A stretch of 64,000 bases of DNA from assembly GCF_021129235.1 (NCBI RefSeq), contig NZ_JAJOMA010000031.1, positions 19,907 to 83,906 on the forward strand. Reading direction: 5' to 3'. This document shows positions 1 through 8,391 of this stretch, in pieces. The DNA is from Kineosporia mesophila. Its GTDB lineage: Bacteria; Actinomycetota; Actinomycetes; Actinomycetales; Kineosporiaceae. Numbering within the stretch: the stretch's first letter is position 1; each line of letters begins with the position of its first letter. The notes below the pieces were generated by a model. The model was not told the origin of the DNA. It did not search any database and saw only the letters and a list, made by a program, of their open reading frames with translations. The position numbers were made by a program, and so were the translations under genes.

Positions 1-392
1 CGGACAGGATCAGACCGCGGTCCTGGACCCACAGCGTCCGCTCGGCGAGACGAGCAGGAGGTCGGCGTCCCGAGAGGTCCCGGAGTGGAATGAACCGCGG
101 ACGAGCGCGTGGAATGAACTGCGGACGAGCGCTTGGAACGAATCGTGGACGGGCGCGGGCGTGGGATGGGCGCACGAACGGCGCGCAGAGTGCAAGGAGC
201 CCCGATGCGAGGTCACCATCCTCACCCCCACGACAACGGAGGGCATGGCAGCCACCAGCACGTCACCGGCCGTCGCGACCGCAGCCGGCCGAGACTGATC
301 AGCGAGGTGCACGGCCCGCTCGAGGTGCCATTTTTCCGGTTGCCCGGCACCCGGTCGATGCCCTGTGAAGCGTCGGCTACCGGGGGCCCGGA
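1..392. other. Left-edge region without a convincing gene
   Basis: No reading frame here has support beyond chance. The frames open on both strands are arginine- and proline-rich antisense products typical of GC-rich DNA. The stretch holds a short tandem repeat (86-157) and then the leader of the LysM-BTAD gene, whose start at 393 is preceded by only a weak purine-rich sequence. Confidence 0.5.
86..157. repeat. Three 24-bp tandem direct repeats
   Basis: Three head-to-tail copies of a 24-bp unit beginning TGGAATGAACCGCGGACGAG run from 86 to 157. The first two differ by two bases and the third is more diverged. They lie just upstream of mobile-element-type genes, so an iteron or partition-site role is possible, but nothing else supports it. 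Confidence 0.75.
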
Positions 393-3008
393 ATGATGCG
401 CGCGCCGCAACGTCTTCGAGCATTGGTTCTGGCCGCTGCCGCCGCTGTTGCGCTGGTGGTGCTGCTGCTGGGGCCACCCGTAGTCCTCTACCTCGCAGCC
501 GGAGCGCCGTGGGAGACCGTCCAGCGGTGTCTTCAGGCTGCGTACACCGCGGAGGTCACCTCAGCGCTGCTTCACCTGATGGTGCTGGCGGGATGGTGCT
601 GCTGGATCCGCCTTCTGGGACGGGCCGTTCAAGCCATCGGTGCTGTGCGCCGGATCCGCCGACAGCAGGGCAGCCTTACACCATCGCTTGCGCAGACTGC
701 CCACCAGAGGACGATGCTGCCCAGTCGCGCCGGAGGCCTGATCGGTGGTCTCCTGCTGGCTTTCCTGGCCGTGCCTGCATCTGCGTCGACCCACCTCCCG
801 TCGACGCACGCCACGGCCACCGACTCCAAGAGCATTGCCGACCACGGACGTACGACCGTGCTGGCGGAGCCGGAACGCATAGCGGCCGCCGTCACCAAAG
901 CCCCACCCCTCTCCTCGGTGCAAGGCAAGGGCGGGCACCGCGAAGTACGGGTTCAGCCCTCCGGCCCGACCTCCACGTTGTGGGGGCTGGCAGAGGAGTA
1001 CCTCGGCGACGGCACCCGGTGGCGGGAGATCTGGACCCTCAACGCCGGACGTCAGCAGGCAGACGGCACCGTCATGCACTCCCCGAACATGCTGATCCCC
1101 GGCTGGACGGTCCTGGTCCCCACCAGCTCGCCCGTGCCCGCAGCCGATGCCTCCGCCGGCGAGAACGACGAAGCCACGCTGAGGTACACCGTTGTCGCCG
1201 GCGACCGGCTCGGCGACATCTCCGCCCGATTCCTGGGAGACCTGGACTACCAGCCCATCCAACGGGCCAACCACGCCACCGTCACCGATCCCGACCACAT
1301 CGAGACCGGCGACACCCTCACTCTGCCTGCCGGCGCGCACGACCGTGGAACCACCCGGCACGCCCACGGCTCGACGCACTCGCTCCGCGGCAAGAGACAA
1401 GGCCCGCCCGAGCCGACCTCCGCAGATCCCGACCGCGGCACACCCACGACAGCGCCCCGCCGCCCGCCCACCCCCAAGGATTCGTCCCCAACGCCCAGCG
1501 CGACGGCACCGACCGGACCCACGAGCACCCTGCAGCCCCAGAACGCACGACCCGGTCCGACGGGGGAGACCTCGGCCCCGGACAACCACACCACCAGCCC
1601 GGGGCAGGACAACCCAGCGTGGATCGTCCCCTCTGCTCTGTCCGCGCTCATCGCTCTGGTGGCCCTGCACCTACGGCGCCGATCCCGACGACGATCACGC
1701 CACTCCGACACCGCGATGCACGCGCAACCAGCCGCGCACGACGCCGGAGAAGACCTCCTCCCGCACGAGCAACCGCAACTGTCCGAAGCGGCGCTCCAGG
1801 ACGGCCTGAGCTCTCCGCAGAAGGGCCCGTTCGAGCACACCGACGCCGCCGTCGACCGCGCACGTGCCCTCATCCATCGAACCGCACAAGACATCAACGA
1901 ACGAACCACCGCCTGTCACCAAGGGCCAACTGCACCGGCAGAACTCACTGCGCCCGAACGCCCCTCGACGCCAGCCCGGACAAACCGGCACCGCCCAGAG
2001 CGGACCGCCCAGCCCCACCCATCCGCTGTGGCTCTCCGGCCTGAACACCGGCCCGATCCGGTGCCGTCCACGCGCGAAAACTTCCGGCCGCCCGATACCC
2101 AGCCTGCGCTCGCCACGTCAGCACCAGCCGTGGCGACTACCAGCAGGGGACGACACACGGCCCCGCCCACCACCACACCAGCCTCACCCGGTCGCCACGC
2201 ACCCACGGATCCCTGGGCCGACCCTCGACCAGCCGACCCACTCGTCAACGACCACGACATCGAGCCCAACGCCGGACACCGTCACGTCCACCCAGCAGCC
2301 AATTCCGAAAAGATCAACTCCACCGCAACAACATTCACCACCGACACCCCTCAGAAACCGAACCCCGCGCTGCGCGTACGCGTCACTCTCTTCGCCGACC
2401 CCGCCGTCTGGGACCTCAACGGCAACCGCGTCCACGGACTACGCCGCAACGCCCTCCAGGTCCTGCTCTACCTCGCCCTGCACCCCGACGGCGCCCAACT
2501 CAACGCCCTGCGCGAACTCATCTGGCCCGACATCACCATGAGCAAAGCCGTCAAACGCCTCTCCACCGAAGTCGCCAACCTCCGCCGCACCATCCGCACC
2601 GCAACCGGAAACCCCGAAAACCTCGACATCAACGCCGTCATCAACACCGGAAGCCACTACAAGCTCGCCCCCTTCATCGACGTCGACACCCACGCCTTCG
2701 AACAAGCCCTCACCACCATCCAGAACGCCAACACCCCCAGCACTCGCGAAACCGCTCTGCGGCAGGGGCTCGCGCTGCACACCGGCCGTCTCGCCGACCG
2801 ATCCAGCCTCGACTACCCCTGGCTGCAACCTCATCGACGTCGCCTGCTGCGAGCAGGCGCCAAGGTCCGCATCGCTCTGGCCGAGATCGTCCACGACGAG
2901 GATCCCGACGAGGCCGCCGCCCTTCTGCATGAGGCCGCCCAGCTCGACACCACGGATCGCGCCATCCACGAGCGGGTCAGCAGCATCCGCGCCCAGATCA
3001 CCGCCTAA
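393..3008 (+). CDS. LysM-BTAD membrane-anchored regulator (mobile-element type)
   Basis: A large protein (871 aa) with two hydrophobic segments at the N-terminus (about residues 10-35 and 50-80) and a third near 115-130. Two LysM-like modules follow (about 190-245, with TLWGLAEEYLGDG, and 265-310, with YTVVAGDRLGDISARFLGD), then another membrane segment (about 410-425), a long Pro/Thr/Arg-rich linker, and a C-terminal winged-helix plus BTAD-type domain from about residue 670 (NALQVLLYLALHPDG, ELIWPD, RLSTEVANLRRTIR). Proteins of this LysM-BTAD layout are common beside transfer genes of actinomycete integrative elements and plasmids. ATG codons at 393 and 396 are both possible starts. DNA binding is inferred from the fold; the target and the peptidoglycan link are unknown. 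Confidence 0.8.
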   Translation: MMRAPQRLRALVLAAAAAVALVVLLLGPPVVLYLAAGAPWETVQRCLQAAYTAEVTSALLHLMVLAGWCCWIRLLGRAVQAIGAVRRIRRQQGSLTPSLAQTAHQRTMLPSRAGGLIGGLLLAFLAVPASASTHLPSTHATATDSKSIADHGRTTVLAEPERIAAAVTKAPPLSSVQGKGGHREVRVQPSGPTSTLWGLAEEYLGDGTRWREIWTLNAGRQQADGTVMHSPNMLIPGWTVLVPTSSPVPAADASAGENDEATLRYTVVAGDRLGDISARFLGDLDYQPIQRANHATVTDPDHIETGDTLTLPAGAHDRGTTRHAHGSTHSLRGKRQGPPEPTSADPDRGTPTTAPRRPPTPKDSSPTPSATAPTGPTSTLQPQNARPGPTGETSAPDNHTTSPGQDNPAWIVPSALSALIALVALHLRRRSRRRSRHSDTAMHAQPAAHDAGEDLLPHEQPQLSEAALQDGLSSPQKGPFEHTDAAVDRARALIHRTAQDINERTTACHQGPTAPAELTAPERPSTPARTNRHRPERTAQPHPSAVALRPEHRPDPVPSTRENFRPPDTQPALATSAPAVATTSRGRHTAPPTTTPASPGRHAPTDPWADPRPADPLVNDHDIEPNAGHRHVHPAANSEKINSTATTFTTDTPQKPNPALRVRVTLFADPAVWDLNGNRVHGLRRNALQVLLYLALHPDGAQLNALRELIWPDITMSKAVKRLSTEVANLRRTIRTATGNPENLDINAVINTGSHYKLAPFIDVDTHAFEQALTTIQNANTPSTRETALRQGLALHTGRLADRSSLDYPWLQPHRRRLLRAGAKVRIALAEIVHDEDPDEAAALLHEAAQLDTTDRAIHERVSSIRAQITA

Positions 3009-3040
3009 CCCCGCCGCACGCGTCCAGCATGAGGATCTCC

Positions 3041-3868
3041 ATGCCCAAAACTGAGCAGCAACAGTCACTACCCGCCATCATCGCCTGGATGCGCGCCGAT
3101 CCGGACCGCACCGGCGCCGCCGTCGTCCTGGCCGGCCTGGGCCTCATCAACCTGGCCGGATCAGCCACCCACGTCCTGCACGTGGGCTCCTACCCCGACG
3201 TGGGCGTACGGGGCTGGATGGTCTGGACCGTCGCCGGGAGCCTGGAAGTCATGGCCGCCTATGCCGCCTGGGAGATGCGCCGGCGCACCGACTGGCGCCG
3301 GATCATCCCGGCCCTGGTCCTGCTCCTGACCGTGGCCTTCATCATCCTGGCCAACCTGGCCGCTGCCGACCCCCACAGCTGGGCCGCGCAACTGCCGTGG
3401 GCCGAGGCCTTCGCCGTCGCACCCCCGATCTCCTTCCTGTCCGTCGCCGCGATCGCCGAGACCCGCGGCTGGCAGCGCGCCAGCCGCCGCAGCCGCACGG
3501 CCAATGCCCACCAGCGACCAGCGGAGCGAAAGGCCACCACCGGACAGCGCCGACAGGCCAACCGCGGTGCCCCCACGGACGGTCGTCCAGCACTTCCGGC
3601 CAGAGACCGATCCCGTCGGACCGCCGGCGACCACGGGCCGGAACCGCTGAGAGTCGAACCCAGCGACCAGGACCGCACTCACACCATCTTGCGGTGGCTG
3701 TCCCAGGGCCACGACGAGAAGACGATTCGTTCCCGGGGACCGGCGATCCTCGGGGTGAGCGAATCAACGATCAAACGGGAACTGCGAGGCGTCTCAGCGC
3801 ACGACACCGGTCACCGCGACGGGCCCTCCTCTCGACGACCGGAGCAGATCAACGCCCCCGCCGCCTAA
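3041..3868 (+). CDS. DUF2637-like membrane protein with C-terminal HTH-like tail
   Basis: The N-terminal half has four hydrophobic segments (about residues 25-45, 55-75, 90-110 and 120-140) in the arrangement of DUF2637/Spd-type proteins of actinomycete plasmids and integrative elements, where they aid intramycelial plasmid spread. The C-terminal half is basic and ends in a stretch resembling a helix-turn-helix (ILRWLSQGHDEKTIRS, then LGVSESTIKREL). The start at 3041 is chosen because GAGGA at 3031-3035 is well spaced for it; an upstream in-frame ATG at 3029 has no such site. The gene lies 32 bp after the LysM-BTAD gene, probably in one operon. The family call is by pattern only. Confidence 0.65.
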   Translation: MPKTEQQQSLPAIIAWMRADPDRTGAAVVLAGLGLINLAGSATHVLHVGSYPDVGVRGWMVWTVAGSLEVMAAYAAWEMRRRTDWRRIIPALVLLLTVAFIILANLAAADPHSWAAQLPWAEAFAVAPPISFLSVAAIAETRGWQRASRRSRTANAHQRPAERKATTGQRRQANRGAPTDGRPALPARDRSRRTAGDHGPEPLRVEPSDQDRTHTILRWLSQGHDEKTIRSRGPAILGVSESTIKRELRGVSAHDTGHRDGPSSRRPEQINAPAA

Positions 3869-3935
3869 AGGCAACGCTGCCGACATCTCGGCGATCGAGC
3901 GATCACGCTACCCACATCTCACGAAAGACGCTGCC

Positions 3936-4757
3936 ATGGTCTGGTTCAGCATTGACGACGGGTTTCCCGAACATCCCAAAACTGTCGCCATCCAGCGAAG
4001 CCACCGCCTGAACGCAGTCGGCTTGTGGACGGTGTCAGGCATCTGGGTCTCACAGCAGCTGACCGACGGGCGCCTGCGCACCAGCCTGGTGACCGAGAAG
4101 GGCGGCCGGACCCTCCACATCCGCGCGCTGGTTGCGGCGGGACTGTGGCACGACAGCGACTCCGTATGCCGCCACGGTGCCAGTCACTGCCCCGGCATCC
4201 CGGACAAGGGCGGCCTGACCTTCCACGACTGGTTCGACTGGCAACGCAGCCGCCGCCAGATCCTGCGCGAACGAGAGCGCAAAGTGGCAGCCGGACGCGC
4301 TGGTGGGAAGGCATCCGGAGCCAGTCGTCGCGAACGCAGCCCCAGCAAACCTGAAGCACCTGCTTCGCCGACCGTTGAACCCCCTGTCCCTTACCTCAAC
4401 CCTCAACTACTGACTTTGGTCTGTCGTCGTCTGTTTGGTGGGGCGCCCCTCGACGAGACGACGGTGAACGAACTGATGGCGGCTTGGGAGATGACCGTCG
4501 GCGCCGGTGACCTCGAGACCGAGCTGCGCAGCTTCCTGATGCACAACGTCGATACCGACCTGCGCAACCCCGCCGCAGCTCTGAAAGGGTGGCTGGCCGA
4601 AGCGGCCGAACGCGCCCGCAAGCCGGGCCTCAAGCCCGTGCTCGGCTGCGCGAACTGCCGTTCCGGGTGGCTGCCCGACGACGTCGAAACGGGGATGCCG
4701 GTGCCCTGCCCGGTGTGCAAACCCCATCGCTATGTGGCCCGTGCCGACGCCCAATGA
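3936..4757 (+). CDS. Putative replication-type protein with C-terminal zinc-finger motif
   Basis: A 273-aa protein beginning with a WFSIDDGFPEHPK segment, typical of small proteins of actinomycete phages and integrative elements that sit at the position of replication initiators. A basic linker (about residues 105-150) is followed by a helical part (about 155-230) and a C-terminal pair of Cys-x2-Cys motifs (CANC about 240 and CPVC about 259) that could bind one zinc ion. It follows the DUF2637-like gene in the same direction after a 67-bp gap. No catalytic motif for priming or helicase activity is visible, so a DNA-binding or initiation role is a context guess. Confidence 0.6.
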   Translation: MVWFSIDDGFPEHPKTVAIQRSHRLNAVGLWTVSGIWVSQQLTDGRLRTSLVTEKGGRTLHIRALVAAGLWHDSDSVCRHGASHCPGIPDKGGLTFHDWFDWQRSRRQILRERERKVAAGRAGGKASGASRRERSPSKPEAPASPTVEPPVPYLNPQLLTLVCRRLFGGAPLDETTVNELMAAWEMTVGAGDLETELRSFLMHNVDTDLRNPAAALKGWLAEAAERARKPGLKPVLGCANCRSGWLPDDVETGMPVPCPVCKPHRYVARADAQ

Positions 4758-4911
4758 CACCTCATCAAGACGAGGCAATGGTTCGCCAGGACAACGAGCC
4801 GACTGGCCTCACCGTCCGCGTCGAAGGTGGCCGGCGGCAATACGGAGGCGCTCGGGCCCCATAGGCAAAACGGTCTCCACGATGGGACTGTCTGATCAAG
4901 GCTGGAACACA

Positions 4912-5136
4912 GCCCAGCTCGGCCGCGGCCGTGGAGATGGGTCCAAGATCCTTGGCGGGCTTGTCCCAGACCTGACGCGGTGCCTATCGAAAGGTTTCAC
5001 TCAGCAAGTAGACGACGTGGCTCGGGACGATCGTCTTCGGCCACACGTTGCGGCCCGAGGCCGGTCGGCCCTTCAACCCGTCACAGACGAGCATGAGGAC
5101 GTCCTCAACGCCCCAGTTCTTGACCTCTGTCACGAG
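4912..5136 (-). pseudogene. IS256-family (mutator) transposase fragment
   Basis: On the minus strand one frame reads LVTEVKNWGVEDVLMLVCDG, then LKG, a divergent stretch with VWPKTIV, and after an in-frame stop (TAG, complement of 4984-4986) APRQVWDKPAKDLGPISTAA. This matches the conserved DDE core of IS256-family transposases, where VTELKNRGVEDVLIVVCDGL and a FRYA...W(D)...AKDLKPVYTA segment are normal. Only about 75 codons of a usual 400 survive, with a stop inside, so it cannot be functional. No terminal repeats or target duplication could be recognised. It separates the mobile-element-type genes from the accessory block to the right. Confidence 0.75.
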
Positions 5137-5181
5137 GGGCGAGCCATTCTGTGTCCGGTCGGCGCCAAGGATGAGCGTGAG

Positions 5182-5493
5182 TCAGAGCGGTCGCAGCATC
5201 CAACCCTTGACGCTCTGGTATATCCACAGATGGAACTGCTCCTTCGGATCCTCCGGTATCCCGAAAGCAACCGATTCCTTCTCCAGGTGAGCCAGGGAGC
5301 CGAGCAAGCCGGCGCGATCCTCGAGGCTGGCCCTCACCCAGGCTTGCGCGGTCTCGACGAAAGCCACACAGGCAGGCGGTAGTTCCTCTGCATCAGAGGC
5401 GTCAATGCCGTACCGCGCGTACTTCTCGCGCTGGTCCTCGGCCAGATCGGTCCACCAGGTCAAGCCAGTCACATCCACGTCCATGCCAGGCAC
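5182..5493 (-). CDS. Hypothetical protein
   Basis: A small acidic soluble protein (103 aa, Trp/Tyr-rich at the N-terminus: LTWWTDLAEDQREKYARYG). It starts with GTG at 5493; an ATG three codons later (5484) is equally possible and neither has a clear ribosome binding site. No membrane segment or known motif is seen. It lies between the transposase remnant and the SnoaL-like gene, with about 280 bp of non-coding or undeciphered sequence upstream (5494-5771). Confidence 0.55.
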   Translation of the reverse strand: MPGMDVDVTGLTWWTDLAEDQREKYARYGIDASDAEELPPACVAFVETAQAWVRASLEDRAGLLGSLAHLEKESVAFGIPEDPKEQFHLWIYQSVKGWMLRPL

Positions 5494-5771
5494 CGTAGTT
5501 GCCTACCGGCCAGTCTTCCGGTCCCGACACCTCGAAGCGAGAGGTTCGAAGAGGCTCTGTGCGGTGAGCAAGTCGATCGCGCCGAGATAGCTGATCAAAA
5601 TCGACGGGAAAGGCGGTAATCGGGCCAGTCTGCGACCGACCTCGCCGATGGTGCCCCGGACCCGTCCTTCGCCAAGGAGAAGCCCGTTGCGGATCCGGTC
5701 CGCGACGAGCAACCTGGCCTTGCACTGCGCAACCTTCGGAGGTGGTGTGTGTCGCCGGCTCGCGAGACACA

Positions 5772-6143
5772 TCAGAGCAGCGCGGGGTCCAGCGAGCTGA
5801 ACTGCAGCGCAACCAGCCGCCAGCCCACCCCGGGCACCTCCACCCACACCGCGCCCACCCGGGTGACCAGCGTCATCGAAGTCCCACCCCAGACCGACGA
5901 ACTGCGCTGGACACCCCGCAGGATCGCCGTCGACCCGTAGCGGCGCACGTCCACGTCAGAGACCTCCAGCACCGTGTACGACAGATCGGAGAACTTACCG
6001 ATCCACTGCCGCTTGTCCAGCACATACCCGCGCTCGCCGATGGACGCGAAGTCCACGGCCAGCAGGTCGTCCAGTCGGGTGGTATCGGCCCGTAGCTCTG
6101 CCTCGACGAAGTCCTGGTGCAGTGCGCGGATGTCCGGTGTCAT
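5772..6143 (-). CDS. SnoaL-like / nuclear transport factor 2 family protein (DUF4440 type)
   Basis: A 123-aa protein of the cone-shaped alpha+beta barrel fold: an N-terminal helix (IRALHQDFVEAELRADTTRL), the DDLLAVDFASIGERG strand-turn, and alternating strands ending in WRLVALQFSSLDP. Members act as small isomerases or hydrolases or as ligand-binding proteins; the substrate cannot be read from sequence. The start at 6143 has GGTGAGG upstream. It follows the XRE regulator gene by 42 bp on the same strand and may be co-transcribed with it. Confidence 0.75.
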   Translation of the reverse strand: MTPDIRALHQDFVEAELRADTTRLDDLLAVDFASIGERGYVLDKRQWIGKFSDLSYTVLEVSDVDVRRYGSTAILRGVQRSSSVWGGTSMTLVTRVGAVWVEVPGVGWRLVALQFSSLDPALL

Positions 6144-6185
6144 GACCTCACCCTGCCACGCCCATCCATCGGATCGGATCCACCC

Positions 6186-7124
6186 CTACTGCGCGGGGTT
6201 CCCGAACTCCGAGGTCTGTGAGTTCGCCGGATCCGGGGCGCTGGTTTCCGCTGCGTGCGGCTGCCCCGTCCAGCTGGCCAGGAAGGAGAGCGCCTGCTTG
6301 GAGGCGCTGTTCGGTTCCACCGTGTAGGTGATGATGACCAGGCCGGGGTCGCCGGGGAGGGTGAGCGCCTCGCCGGTGAGCTCGATCTCGCCGACGGCCG
6401 GGTGGTGCATCTTCTTGGTCGAGCGGGTGTGCAGCTTGACGTGGTGGGCGGCCCACCAGGTACGGAATTCCTCACTGCGGGTGGAGAGTTCGCCGACCAA
6501 GTCGGTGAGGGCGCGGTCGTAGGGGTTCTTTCCGGCCTCGACCCGCAGGGCAGCCACCAGATCCCGCGCCACCTTCTCCCAGCGGATGTAGAAGTCGCGT
6601 GAGCGAGGGTCCAGGAACAGGAAGCGGGCCATGTTGAACCCGTCGGCGTCATCGGAGTAGGCCGGGCTGAACAGCGCCCGGCACAGCGCGTTGGCGTACA
6701 GGATGTCCCCGCGGGTGTTCCGGACGTAGGCCGGGGCGGACATGCTGTCGATGATGCGCTTGATGCCTTCCCGCACGCGGGGCTGCCCGGCCGGGCGGGG
6801 CGATCGCGACGGGGCAGAGGCACCGACGGTGCGCCCGGCGCCGTTGGCGACCGCAGCCAGGTCGAAAAGGTGGATCCGTTCCGACTCGTCCAGTTGCAGG
6901 GCCCGGGCCAGCGCATCGAGGACGGACTGTGAGGCACCGGAGAGGTTCCCCCGCTCCAGACGGGTGTAGTAGTCGGTGCTCATCCCCGCCAGCATCGCGA
7001 CCTCCTCACGACGCAAGCCTTTGACGCGTCGTCGACCGTTGTGCATCGCCACCCCCGCCTGGTCGGGAGTCAGCCGGTCGCGGCGGGTGGTGAGGAAGGT
7101 GCGGACCTCGCCCTGGTTGTCCAT
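6186..7124 (-). CDS. XRE-family regulator with MmyB-like ligand-binding domain
   Basis: The N-terminal 75 residues form a Cro/C1-type helix-turn-helix with the actinobacterial signature VKGLRREEVAMLAGMSTDYY-TRLERG. The rest (about 110-280) is the MmyB-like PAS-related domain with VRNTRGDILYANALCRALFS and TWWAAHHVKLH. Such regulators usually control a neighbouring redox enzyme gene. The ATG at 7124 is used because the domain begins right after it; the open frame runs further upstream but without conserved sequence. To the right, in the other direction, lie an exporter remnant and a flavodoxin gene, possible targets. Confidence 0.85.
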   Translation of the reverse strand: MDNQGEVRTFLTTRRDRLTPDQAGVAMHNGRRRVKGLRREEVAMLAGMSTDYYTRLERGNLSGASQSVLDALARALQLDESERIHLFDLAAVANGAGRTVGASAPSRSPRPAGQPRVREGIKRIIDSMSAPAYVRNTRGDILYANALCRALFSPAYSDDADGFNMARFLFLDPRSRDFYIRWEKVARDLVAALRVEAGKNPYDRALTDLVGELSTRSEEFRTWWAAHHVKLHTRSTKKMHHPAVGEIELTGEALTLPGDPGLVIITYTVEPNSASKQALSFLASWTGQPHAAETSAPDPANSQTSEFGNPAQ

Positions 7125-7236
7125 GCCATCGACGGTAGAGGCCGGCCGAAGGGCCAGGGAGGGTCTGGCATTACCGGGTAACGGCGTCACTGGTAGGCGC
7201 CGCCGAACCGGGGTTCCTTGGTACCGGCGCGACGGC

Positions 7237-7420
7237 GCGATGACCGTGCCCCCACTGACCTCCCTGACCCTGGATGCGGTCCCGACCGCGCAGGCAGGAA
7301 CCACCGGCGCGGGTGCTCAACACGGCCCGCCAGGTCGGCGGCTCCCTGGGGGTGGCGGTCATCGCCGCAGCCCTCAGCAAGGGCATATCTTCCCGACCAC
7401 CCCAAGGAGAGCGTGCATGA
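7237..7420 (+). pseudogene. C-terminal remnant of a DHA2-type MFS exporter
   Basis: From 7237 one frame reads AMTVPPLTSLTLDAVPTAQA, and after a frameshift near 7308-7316 a second frame reads VLNTARQVGGSLGVAVIAAA followed by LSKGISSRPP and a stop at 7418-7420. Together they are the TM13-TM14 region of drug:H+ antiporters of the EmrB/QacA type, where A-R-Q-V-G-G-x-L-G-V-A is highly conserved. The first 400 or so codons are absent. The stop overlaps the start of the flavodoxin gene, so the remnant is probably what is left of an upstream operon partner. Confidence 0.75.
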
Positions 7421-8091
7421 CATCCTTCATCTCCCGAAGACTCCTGCTACAGAACGGCCTCATCGGCGCGGCGCTCACCGCCACCATGACCGGCTGCTCC
7501 AGCGACGAGCCGGTGTCAACCACCCCCGAAGCGACGCGAGCCAGCACCGATCCGGCCCCGTCGGTGCCCGGCGCCGGCGTCCTGCTCGTGTACTTCTCCC
7601 GGGCCGGCGAGAACTACTTCAACGGAGGCAGAAGGGTTCTGGAGGTGGGGAACACCGAGGTTCTGGCCGACATGATCACCGAACGCATCAAGTGCGACGT
7701 CTACCGGATCGAGGCGGCTGACTCCTACCCCGAAGCGTACGAACCCACGGTGCAGCGCAATTCACAAGAGCAGGAGGACGACGCCCGGCCGAAGATCGCC
7801 GAACCGCTCCCGGACCTCAACACCTACGACACGGTACTGATCGGCAGTCCGGTGTGGGGCACCCAGGCACCCATGATCATGCGGACCTTCATCGAGAACG
7901 CCGGCCTGGCCGGCAAGACCGTCCTGCCGTTCGTCACCTACGCGGTGAGCGGGATGAGCGGTGTCGACGCCGACTACCGCGAGGCGCTGCCGGACACGCG
8001 AGTGGGCCAGGGCCTGGCCGTGCGCGGCGAGACCGTGTCCGACGCAGCCGAGGAACTCGAAGCCTGGCTCACCGCAGCTGGACTCAACTGA
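7417..8091 (+). CDS. Flavodoxin-like lipoprotein
   Basis: A 224-aa protein with a twin-arginine-like start (SRRLLLQNG), a hydrophobic stretch and a lipobox TMTGC (Cys about residue 25), so it is probably exported and lipid-anchored. The mature part is a flavodoxin_4-type domain: VLLVYFSRAGENYF phosphate-binding loop near residue 60, IGSPVWGTQAPMIMRTFIE near 145, and PFVTYAVSGMSGVD. Such proteins carry FMN and act as quinone or disulfide reductases. AAGGAGA at 7404-7410 sets the start. The truncated SDR gene follows 37 bp downstream. Confidence 0.85.
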   Translation: MTSFISRRLLLQNGLIGAALTATMTGCSSDEPVSTTPEATRASTDPAPSVPGAGVLLVYFSRAGENYFNGGRRVLEVGNTEVLADMITERIKCDVYRIEAADSYPEAYEPTVQRNSQEQEDDARPKIAEPLPDLNTYDTVLIGSPVWGTQAPMIMRTFIENAGLAGKTVLPFVTYAVSGMSGVDADYREALPDTRVGQGLAVRGETVSDAAEELEAWLTAAGLN

Positions 8092-8128
8092 TGGCCGACA
8101 AGCCATGACAACCGCGCAAGGAAACATC

Positions 8129-8341
8129 ATGAGTGCCACGAACGCTGGCGTCGCGGTCATCACCGGAGCCTCCTGCGGGATCGGCGCGGCCACCGCCCGA
8201 GCCCTGATCGCCGAGGGCTACCAGGACGTGGCCAGGGGCAGCCCCGCGGAAGTGGCCGAGCTCACTGCTTTCATCCTGGCCCGTCCCCGTCATCTGGTGA
8301 TCAACGAGGTGCTCCAGCGTCCCGCCGACCAGCTCGGCTGA
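8129..8341 (+). pseudogene. Short-chain dehydrogenase with the central part deleted
   Basis: The 70-codon frame begins like a classical SDR (VAVITGASCGIGAATARALI, the TGxxxGxG cofactor loop) and, right after AEGYQ, continues as the C-terminal end of a YdfG-type SDR (PAEVAELTAFILARPRHLVI followed by NEVLQRP). About 170-180 residues, including the NNAG motif and the Ser-Tyr-Lys active site, are gone, yet the frame stays open. It may still be translated but cannot be an oxidoreductase. Confidence 0.8.
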
Positions 8342-8391
8342 GCAGCCATCCGGTTCCGGCCCGCCGGCGCGGGGGACCGGAACCGGGAGGT

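Noticed and set aside
10..477. Long minus-strand open frame (155 codons) at the left edge
   Set aside because: It overlaps the start of the LysM-BTAD gene, has no conserved segment and an arginine-rich composition typical of antisense frames in GC-rich DNA.
5503..5847. 114-codon minus-strand frame between the hypothetical and SnoaL-like genes
   Set aside because: It overlaps the SnoaL-like gene, has no ribosome binding site and resembles no family. A decayed gene is possible but cannot be supported.
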